This document shows, one piece after another, positions 46,089 to 54,709 of a DNA stretch of 64,000 nucleotides. The notes under the pieces are model-generated. The model did not search any database, was not told the origin of the DNA, and saw nothing but the letters and a program-made list of their open reading frames with translations. The stretch's first letter is position 1. Each line of letters opens with the position of its first letter. Origin of the DNA: a virus; IMG/VR virus record IMGVR_UViG_3300007513_000001, positions 1 through 64,000 of that record; one strand, given 5' to 3'. The position numbers and the translations under genes were made by a program.

Positions 46089-46165
46089 TTACTGTTACTT
46101 AATACAGACTATTCTGTTACTGTTACTTTATTATTTTATTTAATGTAACACTATAAATGTATCAG
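46089..46165. repeat. TGTAWCA repeat cluster 2
   Basis: Inverted TGTTAC copies (46093, 46115, 46121) and direct TGTAACA (46144) and TGTATCA (46159). TATAAATGTATCA is shared word for word with cluster 1. Confidence 0.7.
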
Positions 46166-46260
46166 ATGGGGGCCCATATATGGGGGCCTCATTTCACCCC
46201 TGCTGGGGCCCCATCGAAGGCCCCCATTTTTGCTTCTGAGGGCCCCATCTGAGGCCCCTC
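46163..46260 (+). terminator. Nested GC-rich hairpins
   Basis: CAGATGGGGGCCC (46163-46175) pairs with GGGCCCCATCTG (46240-46251); inside it ATGGGGGCCT (46180-46189) pairs with AGGCCCCCAT (46218-46227), followed by TTTTT. Strong terminator and possibly more, directly after the repeat cluster. Confidence 0.72.
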
Positions 46261-46467
46261 TGCGGCTCAATCGGGCTTCTCCGCCGGGCGGTTGCCTAAG
46301 GTCGTGTATTTTTTTTTCTAGAAATTTTTTGAAACCAAACGCCTTTTTTCTCAGCGCAGTTAAAAATAGAAAGTACCCCCAAGTGAAAAAAACTTCCCGA
46401 GAAAATCTGAGAACTAAACCGGTTTGTGAGCGCGGTTAATATTTAAAAAGAGTAAGGACGTTAATGA
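46261..46467. other. 207-base stretch without a gene
   Basis: A CCGCCGGGCGG palindrome near 46281 and an AT-rich part follow. No reading frame with a plausible start; a 69-codon frame through it lacks a ribosome site. Confidence 0.45.
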
Positions 46468-46632
46468 ATGCTCAATAAACTCAAGAAACGAATCAAGGAA
46501 AGGGTAAAAGCTAAGGGCAGTGCCATTGTCAGCAAAGTCGGTACCGAACTCCTACAGAACCCTACGGTCATAACCGCATACCTCATGTGGATCGAGTGGA
46601 CACAGGGTGTACACAGTACAAGTAAAGAATAG
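46468..46632 (+). CDS. 54-residue basic helical protein
   Basis: ATG 46468. MLNKLKKRIKERVKAKGSAI, a basic amphipathic helix, then IVSKVGTELLQNPTVITAYL. Could be a membrane-active or virion peptide. No family recognised. Confidence 0.5.
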   Translation: MLNKLKKRIKERVKAKGSAIVSKVGTELLQNPTVITAYLMWIEWTQGVHSTSKE

Positions 46633-46643
46633 GATTAACAAGG

Positions 46644-46979
46644 ATGAGAGTAACGGTTAAGCAATTACAGGAATTGGTGGCGGATGCTCGGAGCGAACTT
46701 TCCGAGGCGCAAGCACAATCCCTCAATCCAGTCGGAGACCCTGTCTCCGACGTGCTGCTTGGCGAGTTTCTAGAAGACGTGGCTATCGAGTTAATGCATG
46801 TATACGACGAAGACCCCACCGTGCCAAAGAGGTTAGGAGGCCTAGATTCATATGAAGCCCAAGTGGCCGAGGTACTCGGCTTGGTAGAGGCTTATGTACG
46901 TAATCGCCTATTAGACCTTTGGGCAGGTGAGTATGCGGGTACTGTACCCTTTAATGAGGCTGATTATGTCGGTGAATAG
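46644..46979 (+). CDS. 111-residue acidic helical protein with diverged leader
   Basis: MRVTVKQLQELVADARSELS keeps the hydrophobic positions 3, 8, 11 and 12 of the second leader family but has A-D instead of x-E at 13-14. The rest is acidic and helical. First, diverged member of the leader-gene run. Confidence 0.6.
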   Translation: MRVTVKQLQELVADARSELSEAQAQSLNPVGDPVSDVLLGEFLEDVAIELMHVYDEDPTVPKRLGGLDSYEAQVAEVLGLVEAYVRNRLLDLWAGEYAGTVPFNEADYVGE

Positions 46980-47166
46980 TGTATCTCGTTATAACTCTTA
47001 TCGAGTTCATCCCGTTAGTCACTCCGATGGTTCACCAACGAGAGACGACCGTTATCCGCGACATACACCGTTAAAAGAATATAAGACTGAACGGCAATTA
47101 ACTAATTCTGAAAATAAAGTGACTCAGCCATCGATGGTCGGTGTATTCTTAGATCGGTGGGCCTAA
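46966..47166 (+). CDS. 66-residue basic protein, uncertain
   Basis: ATG 46966 overlaps the previous gene by 14 bases. Polar, Ser/Arg/Tyr-rich (RYNSYRVHPVSHSDGSP), low complexity. May be spurious. Confidence 0.4.
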   Translation: MSVNSVSRYNSYRVHPVSHSDGSPTRDDRYPRHTPLKEYKTERQLTNSENKVTQPSMVGVFLDRWA

Positions 47167-47273
47167 CGCGGTTTTCTTCCGTATTCATTTTAATTTATTG
47201 TGCTCGCGAGTATAGTTATTGGTACTATCGACGATATACATATCTATAGTTTTGTCTAGGGAGGAGAATAGCA

Positions 47274-47585
47274 ATGCCTTTTATAATTCGCACATTACGC
47301 GCGTGGGCTTCTGTTATATCACACCGAGCGGCTTATATGTTCTATCATATAGTAGACCAAAGTACCATGAGAGATTACGGATTGATCGCTGTTAAAGGAA
47401 ATCGGGCCTGGAATCATTATTTAGTGGACCGGGATGATAGTCGCGATCCGCGACCGGAAGACCGGTCGCATTTTTTTAATTTTGGGGGCCTGTTTTTTCC
47501 GAACGAGGCGGGCCGAAACTGCCTCCCGGCAGTTTCTTGGACCGCTCATAAAAACCAATTGGTCCGGATAAAGCAAAAATATTAA
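47274..47585 (+). CDS. 103-residue reading frame containing an internal terminator
   Basis: ATG 47274 with GGGAGGAG upstream, so initiation looks real. N-terminal part basic and aromatic. The second half overlaps a strong terminator (47450) and more hairpins, so a full-length product is doubtful. Confidence 0.4.
   Translation: MPFIIRTLRAWASVISHRAAYMFYHIVDQSTMRDYGLIAVKGNRAWNHYLVDRDDSRDPRPEDRSHFFNFGGLFFPNEAGRNCLPAVSWTAHKNQLVRIKQKY
47450..47477 (+). terminator. Intrinsic terminator inside a reading frame
   Basis: GCGACCGG (47450-47457), loop AAGA, CCGGTCGC (47462-47469), then ATTTTTTT. Perfect stem. A second hairpin, GAAACTGCC-TCCC-GGCAGTTTC, follows near 47515. Confidence 0.85.
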
Positions 47586-47603
47586 TCGAAAAACGAGGTT
47601 ATT

Positions 47604-47936
47604 GTGAAAGTTACAAAGAGACAATTAAAAAGAATTATTGAACAAGCCACGGCGCTGCAGGAGCCAATGACTCCTAAATACGTTCATAATTCGCTGATGG
47701 GCAAGAGCGTTCTTAGCGGGGTCGCCTTTATGGATATCGCCATGAATGCAATTAGCGCCGGTGATTTTGTGGCGGCTGCTGATGCAGTTATGGATTCGCT
47801 AATGATAGACGACACCGCGCCAGGAGACGAAGAAGAACTAGCTGATTTACTTTCTACAGCCCAAACCGCAGAAGATGTCGCTATGATAGGTGCAGACTGG
47901 GGCACAAGAAAATTTAGAACGCATTTTGCAGGATAA
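47604..47936 (+). CDS. Leader-family protein B1 (GTG start)
   Basis: 110 residues, MKVTKRQLKRIIEQ; here the Glu is at position 13, with L-Q-E at 18-20 as a second possible cut site. The mature part is helical and acidic. Follows the hairpin region at 47.45-47.57 kb. Confidence 0.68.
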   Translation: MKVTKRQLKRIIEQATALQEPMTPKYVHNSLMGKSVLSGVAFMDIAMNAISAGDFVAAADAVMDSLMIDDTAPGDEEELADLLSTAQTAEDVAMIGADWGTRKFRTHFAG

Positions 47937-47939
47937 AAA

Positions 47940-48191
47940 ATGAGAGTTACGAAAAGACAACTTCGAAGCATTATTAAAGAGCAAATCCTCCAAGAGAAGA
48001 TGGGCACCGATGTTTATAAAGTCGTCATGCGAACTCTCAGCAAACAAGGTCCGAAGACTCATCAAGAATTATTGGCTACACTACTTAGCGATTACCCAGG
48101 CGCTTCTGATGAAGAATTAGATAGATATATTGACAGCTTTGAAGAGAGTGGTGATATTATTTACGATAGAAGAAGTCAAAAATATAGATAG
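47940..48191 (+). CDS. Leader-family protein B2
   Basis: 83 residues, MRVTKRQLRSIIKE. The mature part (YKVVMRTLSKQGPKTHQELL..., then SGDIIYDRRSQKY) looks like a winged-helix domain: three helices and a beta wing. Confidence 0.68.
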   Translation: MRVTKRQLRSIIKEQILQEKMGTDVYKVVMRTLSKQGPKTHQELLATLLSDYPGASDEELDRYIDSFEESGDIIYDRRSQKYR

Positions 48192-48200
48192 GTAAACAAT

Positions 48201-48437
48201 ATGAAAATCACGAAACGACAGTTAAAGAGAATTATCAAAGAAGAGAAGGCAAAATCGATTAAAGAGTCGAGATATATGAGCTCTCATGAAGAAAAAGCTC
48301 TCCCCAGCCAAAATGCTGACAGCATCCTCCTTGATCTCGAGTCGCTTCTTGACATGAATTATCACATTTTTACAGACGCTGAAAGTAATATACTTGAACA
48401 GGCACTAGAGATCATGAATAAGCTTCGAGGCCAATAA
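48201..48437 (+). CDS. Leader-family protein B3
   Basis: 78 residues, MKITKRQLKRIIKE. Acidic helical hairpin (ILLDLESLLDMNYHIFTDAE). Stop overlaps the next start by one base. Confidence 0.68.
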   Translation: MKITKRQLKRIIKEEKAKSIKESRYMSSHEEKALPSQNADSILLDLESLLDMNYHIFTDAESNILEQALEIMNKLRGQ

Positions 48438-48781
48438 TGAAGATCCCAAGACGACAACTTAGAAGAATCATTCGAGAATCAATTGATGATTGGGGCATGG
48501 GTCCGGATGTTGTCGGAAGATCAGGTCGTTCTTACGGCGCTGACTCTAAAGACGACGGCAGTCATTTCAGGGATGTGATTGTCATGAGCCCTAATGGAGA
48601 TTCAGTTTTGGTTGACGGAAAAGAAACCTACATTCAAGATGTCCCAATGCAATTGGAGCTAATGGGTTTTCCAATGAGCGATATAGATGCAGATAATTTA
48701 ATATTCGCACTAGAAGAATCAATGGCCGATGGCTATGTAGAGCTTGAAGTTAAGTATGAAAATGGAGTATGGAGCTGGTAA
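48437..48781 (+). CDS. Leader-family protein B4
   Basis: 114 residues, MKIPRRQLRRIIRE. Mature part acidic, alpha/beta (FRDVIVMSPNGDSVLVDGKE). Coupled to the next gene by TAATG. Confidence 0.68.
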   Translation: MKIPRRQLRRIIRESIDDWGMGPDVVGRSGRSYGADSKDDGSHFRDVIVMSPNGDSVLVDGKETYIQDVPMQLELMGFPMSDIDADNLIFALEESMADGYVELEVKYENGVWSW

Positions 48782-49104
48782 TGAAAATCACGAAACGACA
48801 ACTTAGAAAGATTATTAAAGAAGAGAAACTCATGCTTATTACTGAGCAGAGCGTTCCGCAAGGGTTAATAGAGAATCTAAATAATGCCATGATTGCTATT
48901 TTAGACCATTTAGAAAACAATGCGGATCAGCGCGTAGATCCTGAAGATATTCCTCTTCAAGCACTAGAGATAATAGAAGAAGAAGTTGCTGGGTTTAAAG
49001 AGTATTTGGGCTCCGGATATGATGCTGGTGGATGGGATGAAGCCGATCAGGATTATGCCGATCAACAGTATGCCGAACAACATGGCAACCCTTGGGATGA
49101 ATAA
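48781..49104 (+). CDS. Leader-family protein B5
   Basis: 107 residues from ATG 48781, MKITKRQLRKIIKE. Acidic helices then a low-complexity acidic tail (YDAGGWDEADQDYADQQYAE). Confidence 0.68.
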   Translation: MKITKRQLRKIIKEEKLMLITEQSVPQGLIENLNNAMIAILDHLENNADQRVDPEDIPLQALEIIEEEVAGFKEYLGSGYDAGGWDEADQDYADQQYAEQHGNPWDE

Positions 49105-49105
49105 A

Positions 49106-49897
49106 ATGAAAATTACAAAGAGACAGCTTAGAAGAATTATTCGAGAAGCCGGCCGGACCGAACACGACGCCGAAGCTCGTGGTATGGCGGCTGCATATCG
49201 CCAAGGTTACAATGATGCCTATCGTGGGCCCGGGTTTAAACGCCGCGGCGGCGGCGCTGAGTATCGTAGAGGATACGAAAAGGGAGTTGCTGATGTAGAA
49301 GAAGGTAAGCCCCCACCCGACGACTTTCGCCCAGCACGGCGCATTCGAGAAGCCGAAGGCTCTACCAAGAAATATGACGATGACTCTGCTCTGAAGGGCG
49401 GCCAAAGTAAGTTACCTGATGGACTTCAAAAGGGTATTATTGATAAGACTGTTGAAGACCGAGAGCAGCGCGAAGAAGAAGAGAGAAAAGAGAAGAACGA
49501 ATCTATCAGAATCACAAGAAGTCAGCTTAGAAGAATTATTAAAGAAGAGAAGCAAAAAATGCTTAATGAGTGGGGATCACGTCCTGAAACGGGCCTTCCA
49601 CTAATTGATTTTGCAAATGCTTATGCTGGCCTGGGAGATGCTGTACAATCACAAGTAGATGCTGTTGTTGCAGCCTACGTTAATGGGGGCGGTCCTGATA
49701 GTGAAAACTTTCGAGAGACTGTATATGAACAAAACCCAAACGCCATTGACATGGCAATGGAAAGGATTGGGCGTTTATACCTTGACGATTCAGATGATTA
49801 CCAACAAATCGTTGAAGCATTGGAATATGCTCAAAGTATTTATGAAGAAGGCGATGCAGAAGTTGAAGCTGATGCTATGGCGGCTGGAGATAGATAG
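49106..49897 (+). CDS. Leader-family protein B6 with two leaders
   Basis: 263 residues. Leader 1 MKITKRQLRRIIRE at 1-14; an Arg/Gly-rich stretch (~20-55) with RQGYNDAYRG and RRGYEKGVADV repeats; leader-like RITRSQLRRIIKE near 135-147; then an acidic helical domain. The second leader starts without a Met, so two ancestral genes appear fused in frame. Confidence 0.72.
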   Translation: MKITKRQLRRIIREAGRTEHDAEARGMAAAYRQGYNDAYRGPGFKRRGGGAEYRRGYEKGVADVEEGKPPPDDFRPARRIREAEGSTKKYDDDSALKGGQSKLPDGLQKGIIDKTVEDREQREEEERKEKNESIRITRSQLRRIIKEEKQKMLNEWGSRPETGLPLIDFANAYAGLGDAVQSQVDAVVAAYVNGGGPDSENFRETVYEQNPNAIDMAMERIGRLYLDDSDDYQQIVEALEYAQSIYEEGDAEVEADAMAAGDR

Positions 49898-50371
49898 ATG
49901 AAAATCACAAGACGCCAACTCTGCAAAATCATTAAAGAAGCAACAAATTTAACGAGTGGGTTGTTTGCTAAGCCCATGGCGTATGGCGGCATGTATGTGG
50001 AGACATCAGATGGGGAACATATTGGTATAGGAGAAATGTTATTACATCTTGTTGACGCTGGTGACACCGCATTTTTTGATACTGATGATGGGCTCGACCC
50101 GGAAAATCTCGAGAAGATCCTGTCTCGAGACAACGAAGGAGTTCAGGGAGGCGCACGAAAGTGGGACTCGGATGTATTCGAGCAGTATTATGGCGTAAAT
50201 CTCGTCAAGCTCGTTAATCGTTATGCTTACAATAAAAAGCTCCGGCCCGTGCATTGGCTCGGCGAAGATGGTGAGATGCCATCAGACGTTGCTTGGCGGG
50301 AACAAAACAACCCTCCAGAGCCTGAGTACGAAGATGATGGCACAAACAAATTTGAGGAACAGTATTCATGA
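49898..50371 (+). CDS. Leader-family protein B7
   Basis: 157 residues, MKITRRQLCKIIKE. Beta-type start (KPMAYGGMYVETSDG) then acidic alpha part (WDSDVFEQYYGVNLVKLVN) and an acidic tail. Overlaps the next gene by four bases. Confidence 0.68.
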   Translation: MKITRRQLCKIIKEATNLTSGLFAKPMAYGGMYVETSDGEHIGIGEMLLHLVDAGDTAFFDTDDGLDPENLEKILSRDNEGVQGGARKWDSDVFEQYYGVNLVKLVNRYAYNKKLRPVHWLGEDGEMPSDVAWREQNNPPEPEYEDDGTNKFEEQYS

Positions 50372-50655
50372 AAATCACCAAACGTCAGCTTAGAAACATT
50401 ATTACCGAGCTTGGTATCGATCGCATGACGAGTGGTGATAATGATCCGCGTCTTGATGACCCCGATGATATGACCCTTAGCATTGAGCTTTGGGAAAAGA
50501 TTGTTGAGCACCTTCAAGCAATAAATGATATTTTTGATAGTGACGCGGGACGACAACTCATCGTTACCGGTGGAGACGATGCGTTACAAAAAGGCGCAAT
50601 CCAAGATGCATTACCCTGGGCCCAAGACTGGCTTCAGTACATGAAGGAAGAATAA
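50368..50655 (+). CDS. Leader-family protein B8
   Basis: 95 residues, MKITKRQLRNIITE. Asp-rich middle and a helical end. The residues LGIDRMTSGDNDP after the leader resemble B20 (LGIDRQSGQEL). Confidence 0.68.
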   Translation: MKITKRQLRNIITELGIDRMTSGDNDPRLDDPDDMTLSIELWEKIVEHLQAINDIFDSDAGRQLIVTGGDDALQKGAIQDALPWAQDWLQYMKEE

Positions 50656-50656
50656 A

Positions 50657-50977
50657 ATGAAAATCACAAAAAGACAACTTAGAAAAATCATTAAAGAATC
50701 TGTGACAGATACAATTCCCTACGAAGCCGCGGCAGAACAGTCGGCAGCTAAAGTAGCCGATCTTTTCTATAAAGATATGATGGCACTATTCGAAGAGACT
50801 CCCGAAGCTTTCGAGGGTCGTACGAATAGACTGGAGTGGGAAGAACAAGTCGTTTATGCTATACAAGAAATTGAGACCGGCATAACCGCAGCAATCGAAG
50901 AAGTTATACAAAGAATCGAAACTCAACTTCACGACGGTGAATATGATACCGGCGGTGAAACTGGAGCATACGGGTGA
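50657..50977 (+). CDS. Leader-family protein B9
   Basis: 106 residues, MKITKRQLRKIIKE. Acidic helical protein with long amphipathic helices (ETGITAAIEEVIQRIETQLH). Confidence 0.68.
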   Translation: MKITKRQLRKIIKESVTDTIPYEAAAEQSAAKVADLFYKDMMALFEETPEAFEGRTNRLEWEEQVVYAIQEIETGITAAIEEVIQRIETQLHDGEYDTGGETGAYG

Positions 50978-50980
50978 ATT

Positions 50981-51760
50981 ATGAAAATTAATAAAAACAA
51001 ATTAAAGCAAATAATCAAAGAAGTTCGAATGGTACATGCTCGTCCTTCGCCAATGAAATCTAGAGCTAACTCAGAAACTATAGAAGCTATAAAAAATCAG
51101 CGCTTAGTAGAATATGAACAGTATGTCGATGAAGATGGCAATGTCTACGATGACGAGGGCAATGTAAGTCGTCGAGGCCGGAGCTTTGGAAGACAATATG
51201 GTGGTCAAACATACACTGGAACTCGACCTCCATGGAGCGGAAGAAGCAAATATAAGTCTACAAGAAAAACTTCGTATGTTGGCGCTGATTCTAACGCAGA
51301 TCAAATTGCAGCTGTAGAAGCTGCTATAGCTGTTAAGCCAAACAATTTTCTAACTTCTATATTAAAACAACTCAAAAAAGGCCGAGGTTTGAGTGCAAAG
51401 CAAAAATCAATTGTAAAGAAAATTATTGTTAAAAATGACGCAGAAGCAGCAAAGCTTTTCGAAGGTCGTAGAATGAAAATCACCAAACGCCAACTTAGAA
51501 GAATTATTAAAGAAGAGAGGCAGACACTCCTTAAAGAATATTCTGACTATCCTTCGTGGCTAGATTTATCAGACCAAGTAGACGATATTTCGGAGATGTT
51601 AGACATGGCTGCTGACAAGTATGTTACAAGTGCCTGGTTGTTTAGTGGTGAGAACGAAGGAAATGCTATTGCTGATGGTGTAGCCGAAAAATTAGAGCAG
51701 CTTTATAGAGATGCTGAAGCTTTAGGCGGATTGATTCGTGGAAGCGGAGCAATTAAATAA
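50981..51760 (+). CDS. Leader-family protein B10 with two leaders
   Basis: 259 residues. Leader 1 is diverged (MKINKNKLKQIIKE). A basic, Gly/Arg/Tyr-rich region (~55-95) and a Lys-rich helix follow, then an internal MKITKRQLRRIIKE at ~165-178 with its own Met, and an acidic helical domain. Either a fusion or two nested products. Confidence 0.7.
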   Translation: MKINKNKLKQIIKEVRMVHARPSPMKSRANSETIEAIKNQRLVEYEQYVDEDGNVYDDEGNVSRRGRSFGRQYGGQTYTGTRPPWSGRSKYKSTRKTSYVGADSNADQIAAVEAAIAVKPNNFLTSILKQLKKGRGLSAKQKSIVKKIIVKNDAEAAKLFEGRRMKITKRQLRRIIKEERQTLLKEYSDYPSWLDLSDQVDDISEMLDMAADKYVTSAWLFSGENEGNAIADGVAEKLEQLYRDAEALGGLIRGSGAIK

Positions 51761-52281
51761 TGAAAATCACAAAAAGACAACTTAAACAGATTATCAAGGA
51801 AGGTATTGATATCTTGAACTCCGAGACCGGCGAGCTTCTGGTATTTGAAGATGACTGGCAGGATGGCAGTGCTGACGCACCAGAGGCTGCTGCTAGAGAC
51901 ATAATGAAGCGCTTGAATATAACCGAGCTTCCATCGAACTGGGGCCGGGAGGATGGGGTTGAGACAATCGAGGTTACTCCCGATGACTGGGCGCTGATAG
52001 ATGTGGAGCTGCGCGGCAAACGACGCTATCGCAAAAATAAGAGAGAGCAGGAACGTTTGGATATTGATAATCTTCTTGCAAGAGCAGACCAGTGGGCAAT
52101 GGATGCTAGTGGTGATTATGGAGCCGACAACCCAGAAGTAGATATGCAAGATATAGCTTGGGATCTTGCTGCAGGCGCCAAGTATGAATTTAGAGAAGAT
52201 GAGTGGGATGAACTTATTTGGCACTTTGATAACAGCGAAGACGAGCTTCTAACTTTTATTGCGGACAGGATTGCAGGATAA
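51760..52281 (+). CDS. Leader-family protein B11
   Basis: 173 residues, MKITKRQLKQIIKE, acidic alpha/beta: VFEDDWQDGSADAPEAAARD, VTPDDWALIDVELRG, then helices. Stop overlaps nothing; a 33-residue gene follows. Confidence 0.68.
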   Translation: MKITKRQLKQIIKEGIDILNSETGELLVFEDDWQDGSADAPEAAARDIMKRLNITELPSNWGREDGVETIEVTPDDWALIDVELRGKRRYRKNKREQERLDIDNLLARADQWAMDASGDYGADNPEVDMQDIAWDLAAGAKYEFREDEWDELIWHFDNSEDELLTFIADRIAG

Positions 52282-52283
52282 CA

Positions 52284-52385
52284 ATGAAATATTTAGATTT
52301 AATATTAGAAGACTTGGAATATGCTCTTGTAGTAGAACTCGAAGACTTATATGATATTTGGTCATGGCATCCAGGGATGGGATAA
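52284..52385 (+). CDS. 33-residue acidic peptide
   Basis: MKYLDLILEDLEYALVVELE, one acidic amphipathic helix and a Trp-containing end. Starts three bases after the previous stop. It has no leader of the B type, but L-x-E triplets occur. Confidence 0.45.
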   Translation: MKYLDLILEDLEYALVVELEDLYDIWSWHPGMG

Positions 52386-52715
52386 ATGAGAATCACAAAG
52401 AGACAGCTTAGAAGAATCGTTCATGAAGCCATGGTGACCAAAGGGACACCATATTCCAGAAATCCGAGTTTTAAACTCCCTTATCGAGGAACTGGATATG
52501 GCGGGCGAAGAATAATCTCTCGAGATAGAGCGTGGCTTGAATTTGTCCCTCGGGGGTCAGATCCCCTAACGCCAGAAGACATGTTTAGATCAGTGACACT
52601 TTTAGAAATCGATGATCCAGAAATTTTAAAAGCTCTCCAGTCAGGCGCACCAAAATCGATGGGGCCACTAGACAGCTATGATGTTTATAGCGTATACGCA
52701 ACTACTGCGGGGTAA
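52386..52715 (+). CDS. Leader-family protein B12
   Basis: 109 residues, MRITKRQLRRIVHE, cut motif V-H-E. Mature part Pro/Gly-rich and basic at first (PYSRNPSFKLPYRGTGYGG), then acidic. Confidence 0.68.
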   Translation: MRITKRQLRRIVHEAMVTKGTPYSRNPSFKLPYRGTGYGGRRIISRDRAWLEFVPRGSDPLTPEDMFRSVTLLEIDDPEILKALQSGAPKSMGPLDSYDVYSVYATTAG

Positions 52716-52717
52716 AA

Positions 52718-53074
52718 ATGAGAATCACAAGACGACAGCTTAAAAGAATTATCAAGGAATATGGAAGCGGCTATTCAAGTAATAGTCCACCCTCAAAACA
52801 ATCTAACTGGCGCGGGTTTGCAGATGCGTTGGATATCGGTGTACTCGATCTAGATGAAATTGCTTACGACTTAGGGTTTCAAGATTTCAGAGATATGGAT
52901 GCCAGTATAACCCCTGATCGTTTATCTAAGCGTGACCCGGGCTCATTCCTTGCCGCTGTTCGTAATTTTGCATTGTCCGTCGATGGACTAGATGACCGCG
53001 AGATTCTGCAGGTTGCAGGAACGCCATCCGATCTTTTAGATCGTGACTCACTTGTTAGAAGAACCACTTATTAG
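52718..53074 (+). CDS. Leader-family protein B13
   Basis: 118 residues, MRITRRQLKRIIKE. Ser/Gly/Tyr stretch, then an Asp-rich helical region (GVLDLDEIAYDLGFQDFRDM). Confidence 0.68.
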   Translation: MRITRRQLKRIIKEYGSGYSSNSPPSKQSNWRGFADALDIGVLDLDEIAYDLGFQDFRDMDASITPDRLSKRDPGSFLAAVRNFALSVDGLDDREILQVAGTPSDLLDRDSLVRRTTY

Positions 53075-53083
53075 GATATTCTC

Positions 53084-53602
53084 GTGAAAATAACTAAAAA
53101 ACAAATAAAAAGAATCATAAGAGAATTTTATTCAGTTGATGTTGAAAATTATCTTCGCGCTAACGCAGCAGAATATCATAAAGATCCTTCACTAGATTTT
53201 GCATCTATAAAAATGCTTTTAATGGACGATTTCATGGACAATGTTGGATACAGCGAAGATCCTTCTCAATATGAACAACTTATTAATCAACTTGCAGCTG
53301 GAGAAGATATTAGAGAATCTCTTTTAAAAGAAACACCTGTCGGCGCTTTTGAGAATTGGGAAGCTATAAGAGATTCCATCGCACACCAGCTCTGGGAACT
53401 TGGTACAATATCTGGAATGGAGTTAGTTTCTGCAGTTCAAGGAGGGTATAATTGGGCTTCACCCCCAGCACAAAATGACATATTTTCTGTATTAGACCAA
53501 ATGCTAGAAGAAGATGAAGTTGATTTTGATGTAGAAGAAGACGAATGGAGCCTAAGTGATCGTGGCAATTACTATGATTACATGAAAGGATTTAAGTCAT
53601 GA
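53084..53602 (+). CDS. Leader-family protein B14 (GTG start)
   Basis: 172 residues, MKITKKQIKRIIRE. Acidic, helical with a C-terminal beta hairpin (VDFDVEEDEWSLSDRG). Overlaps the next by four bases. Confidence 0.68.
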   Translation: MKITKKQIKRIIREFYSVDVENYLRANAAEYHKDPSLDFASIKMLLMDDFMDNVGYSEDPSQYEQLINQLAAGEDIRESLLKETPVGAFENWEAIRDSIAHQLWELGTISGMELVSAVQGGYNWASPPAQNDIFSVLDQMLEEDEVDFDVEEDEWSLSDRGNYYDYMKGFKS

Positions 53603-54252
53603 AAATTACAAAATGCCAGCTTAGAAATATTATTAGAGAATCTCTTCTTACCGAAGGCGAAATGCAAGATATTATCGTCAACTCGTACGAAGATGTAGAG
53701 ATATACAACATTCTTGCAAATTATGCTCTCGTCAATGATATTCAAGGCGCGCTTGCCGACCCTGAAATAAAACCTTATGTTGAAAAGAATGAAGTGGGGT
53801 GGATATCTGATGAAGCCGGTGGGTGGTTCGAAAACGTTGGAGAGTACGATGAGATGCCGGCACCAGAAGGTTGGGACAGCCAAAAGGCGTACAAGTTCTT
53901 AAGAGATCTGGAGGATGCAGCTTGGAAAGTATACAACAAGCAGGCGAAGGCAGCCATTGCTGGTGATCCAGACAAGGAGTTCTTGGAATTCTTAGGTAAC
54001 GAGTGGACTAGCATGATCGAACCCAATGACTTGTCAGACATCAAGTGGAAAGAGTACAAAAAGTACATTCGACTTAAGCCGCCCCGTTCTATATCTCATG
54101 GTGTTGGAGAGATCAATGTTTCAAAAGAAAATATTAATGCTCTATATCCAGGTGCTTACGATGACTTTATAGACTTTTTAACTACACGTACAGGTGGACA
54201 GCTCGGAAGGCGCAAGCCATACAAGAGATCACCGGCGCCATACTACGATTGA
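53599..54252 (+). CDS. Leader-family protein B15
   Basis: 217 residues, MKITKCQLRNIIRE, with a second L-T-E at 17-19. Mostly helical and acidic, rich in Trp and Tyr; basic C-terminus (LGRRKPYKRSPAP). Largest single-leader member of the run. Confidence 0.7.
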   Translation: MKITKCQLRNIIRESLLTEGEMQDIIVNSYEDVEIYNILANYALVNDIQGALADPEIKPYVEKNEVGWISDEAGGWFENVGEYDEMPAPEGWDSQKAYKFLRDLEDAAWKVYNKQAKAAIAGDPDKEFLEFLGNEWTSMIEPNDLSDIKWKEYKKYIRLKPPRSISHGVGEINVSKENINALYPGAYDDFIDFLTTRTGGQLGRRKPYKRSPAPYYD

Positions 54253-54259
54253 GATACAG

Positions 54260-54709
54260 ATGAAAATTACTAAAAGACAGCTTCGAGGAATCGTCAGAAA
54301 AACCTTATTAGAAAATGCTACAGCTGATGAGCTTCGAAAAATTGAACTGCTTTGGTGGAGTGATGAAGCTGGAGGGTATTCTAACAGAGATCAAGCCAGG
54401 ATGATTATCAACACCCTGGGTGTCAACCCTAGACTTTTAAAGATTTGGACTATAATACTTCCTTGGGGAGAGATTTATGAGCCATGGACATTTTACGGTG
54501 GACCAGAAGAGGGTGAAGCTGGATTTAGAGTAGATGATGTCAACAGAATTCTTGACTACTTTAATTCTGAAAACGAGATTCAATTAACTGCTACATTTCA
54601 CAACAAGACAGGTCATGTAGAGTTAGATACTCCATCCCATTTAGACCAGGGCACCAGCTATGATATTTCTGATGGGATAGAAAAAGCCGCTTTTGAGACT
54701 GCAGAATAA
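54260..54709 (+). CDS. Leader-family protein B16
   Basis: 149 residues from ATG 54260, MKITKRQLRGIVRK, the one clear exception where position 14 is Lys, though L-L-E follows at 16-18. Mature part beta-type and acidic. Confidence 0.66.
   Translation: MKITKRQLRGIVRKTLLENATADELRKIELLWWSDEAGGYSNRDQARMIINTLGVNPRLLKIWTIILPWGEIYEPWTFYGGPEEGEAGFRVDDVNRILDYFNSENEIQLTATFHNKTGHVELDTPSHLDQGTSYDISDGIEKAAFETAE

Noticed and set aside
46230-46439. 69-codon ORF after the nested hairpins
   Set aside because: It begins inside a terminator stem and has no ribosome site or family pattern.
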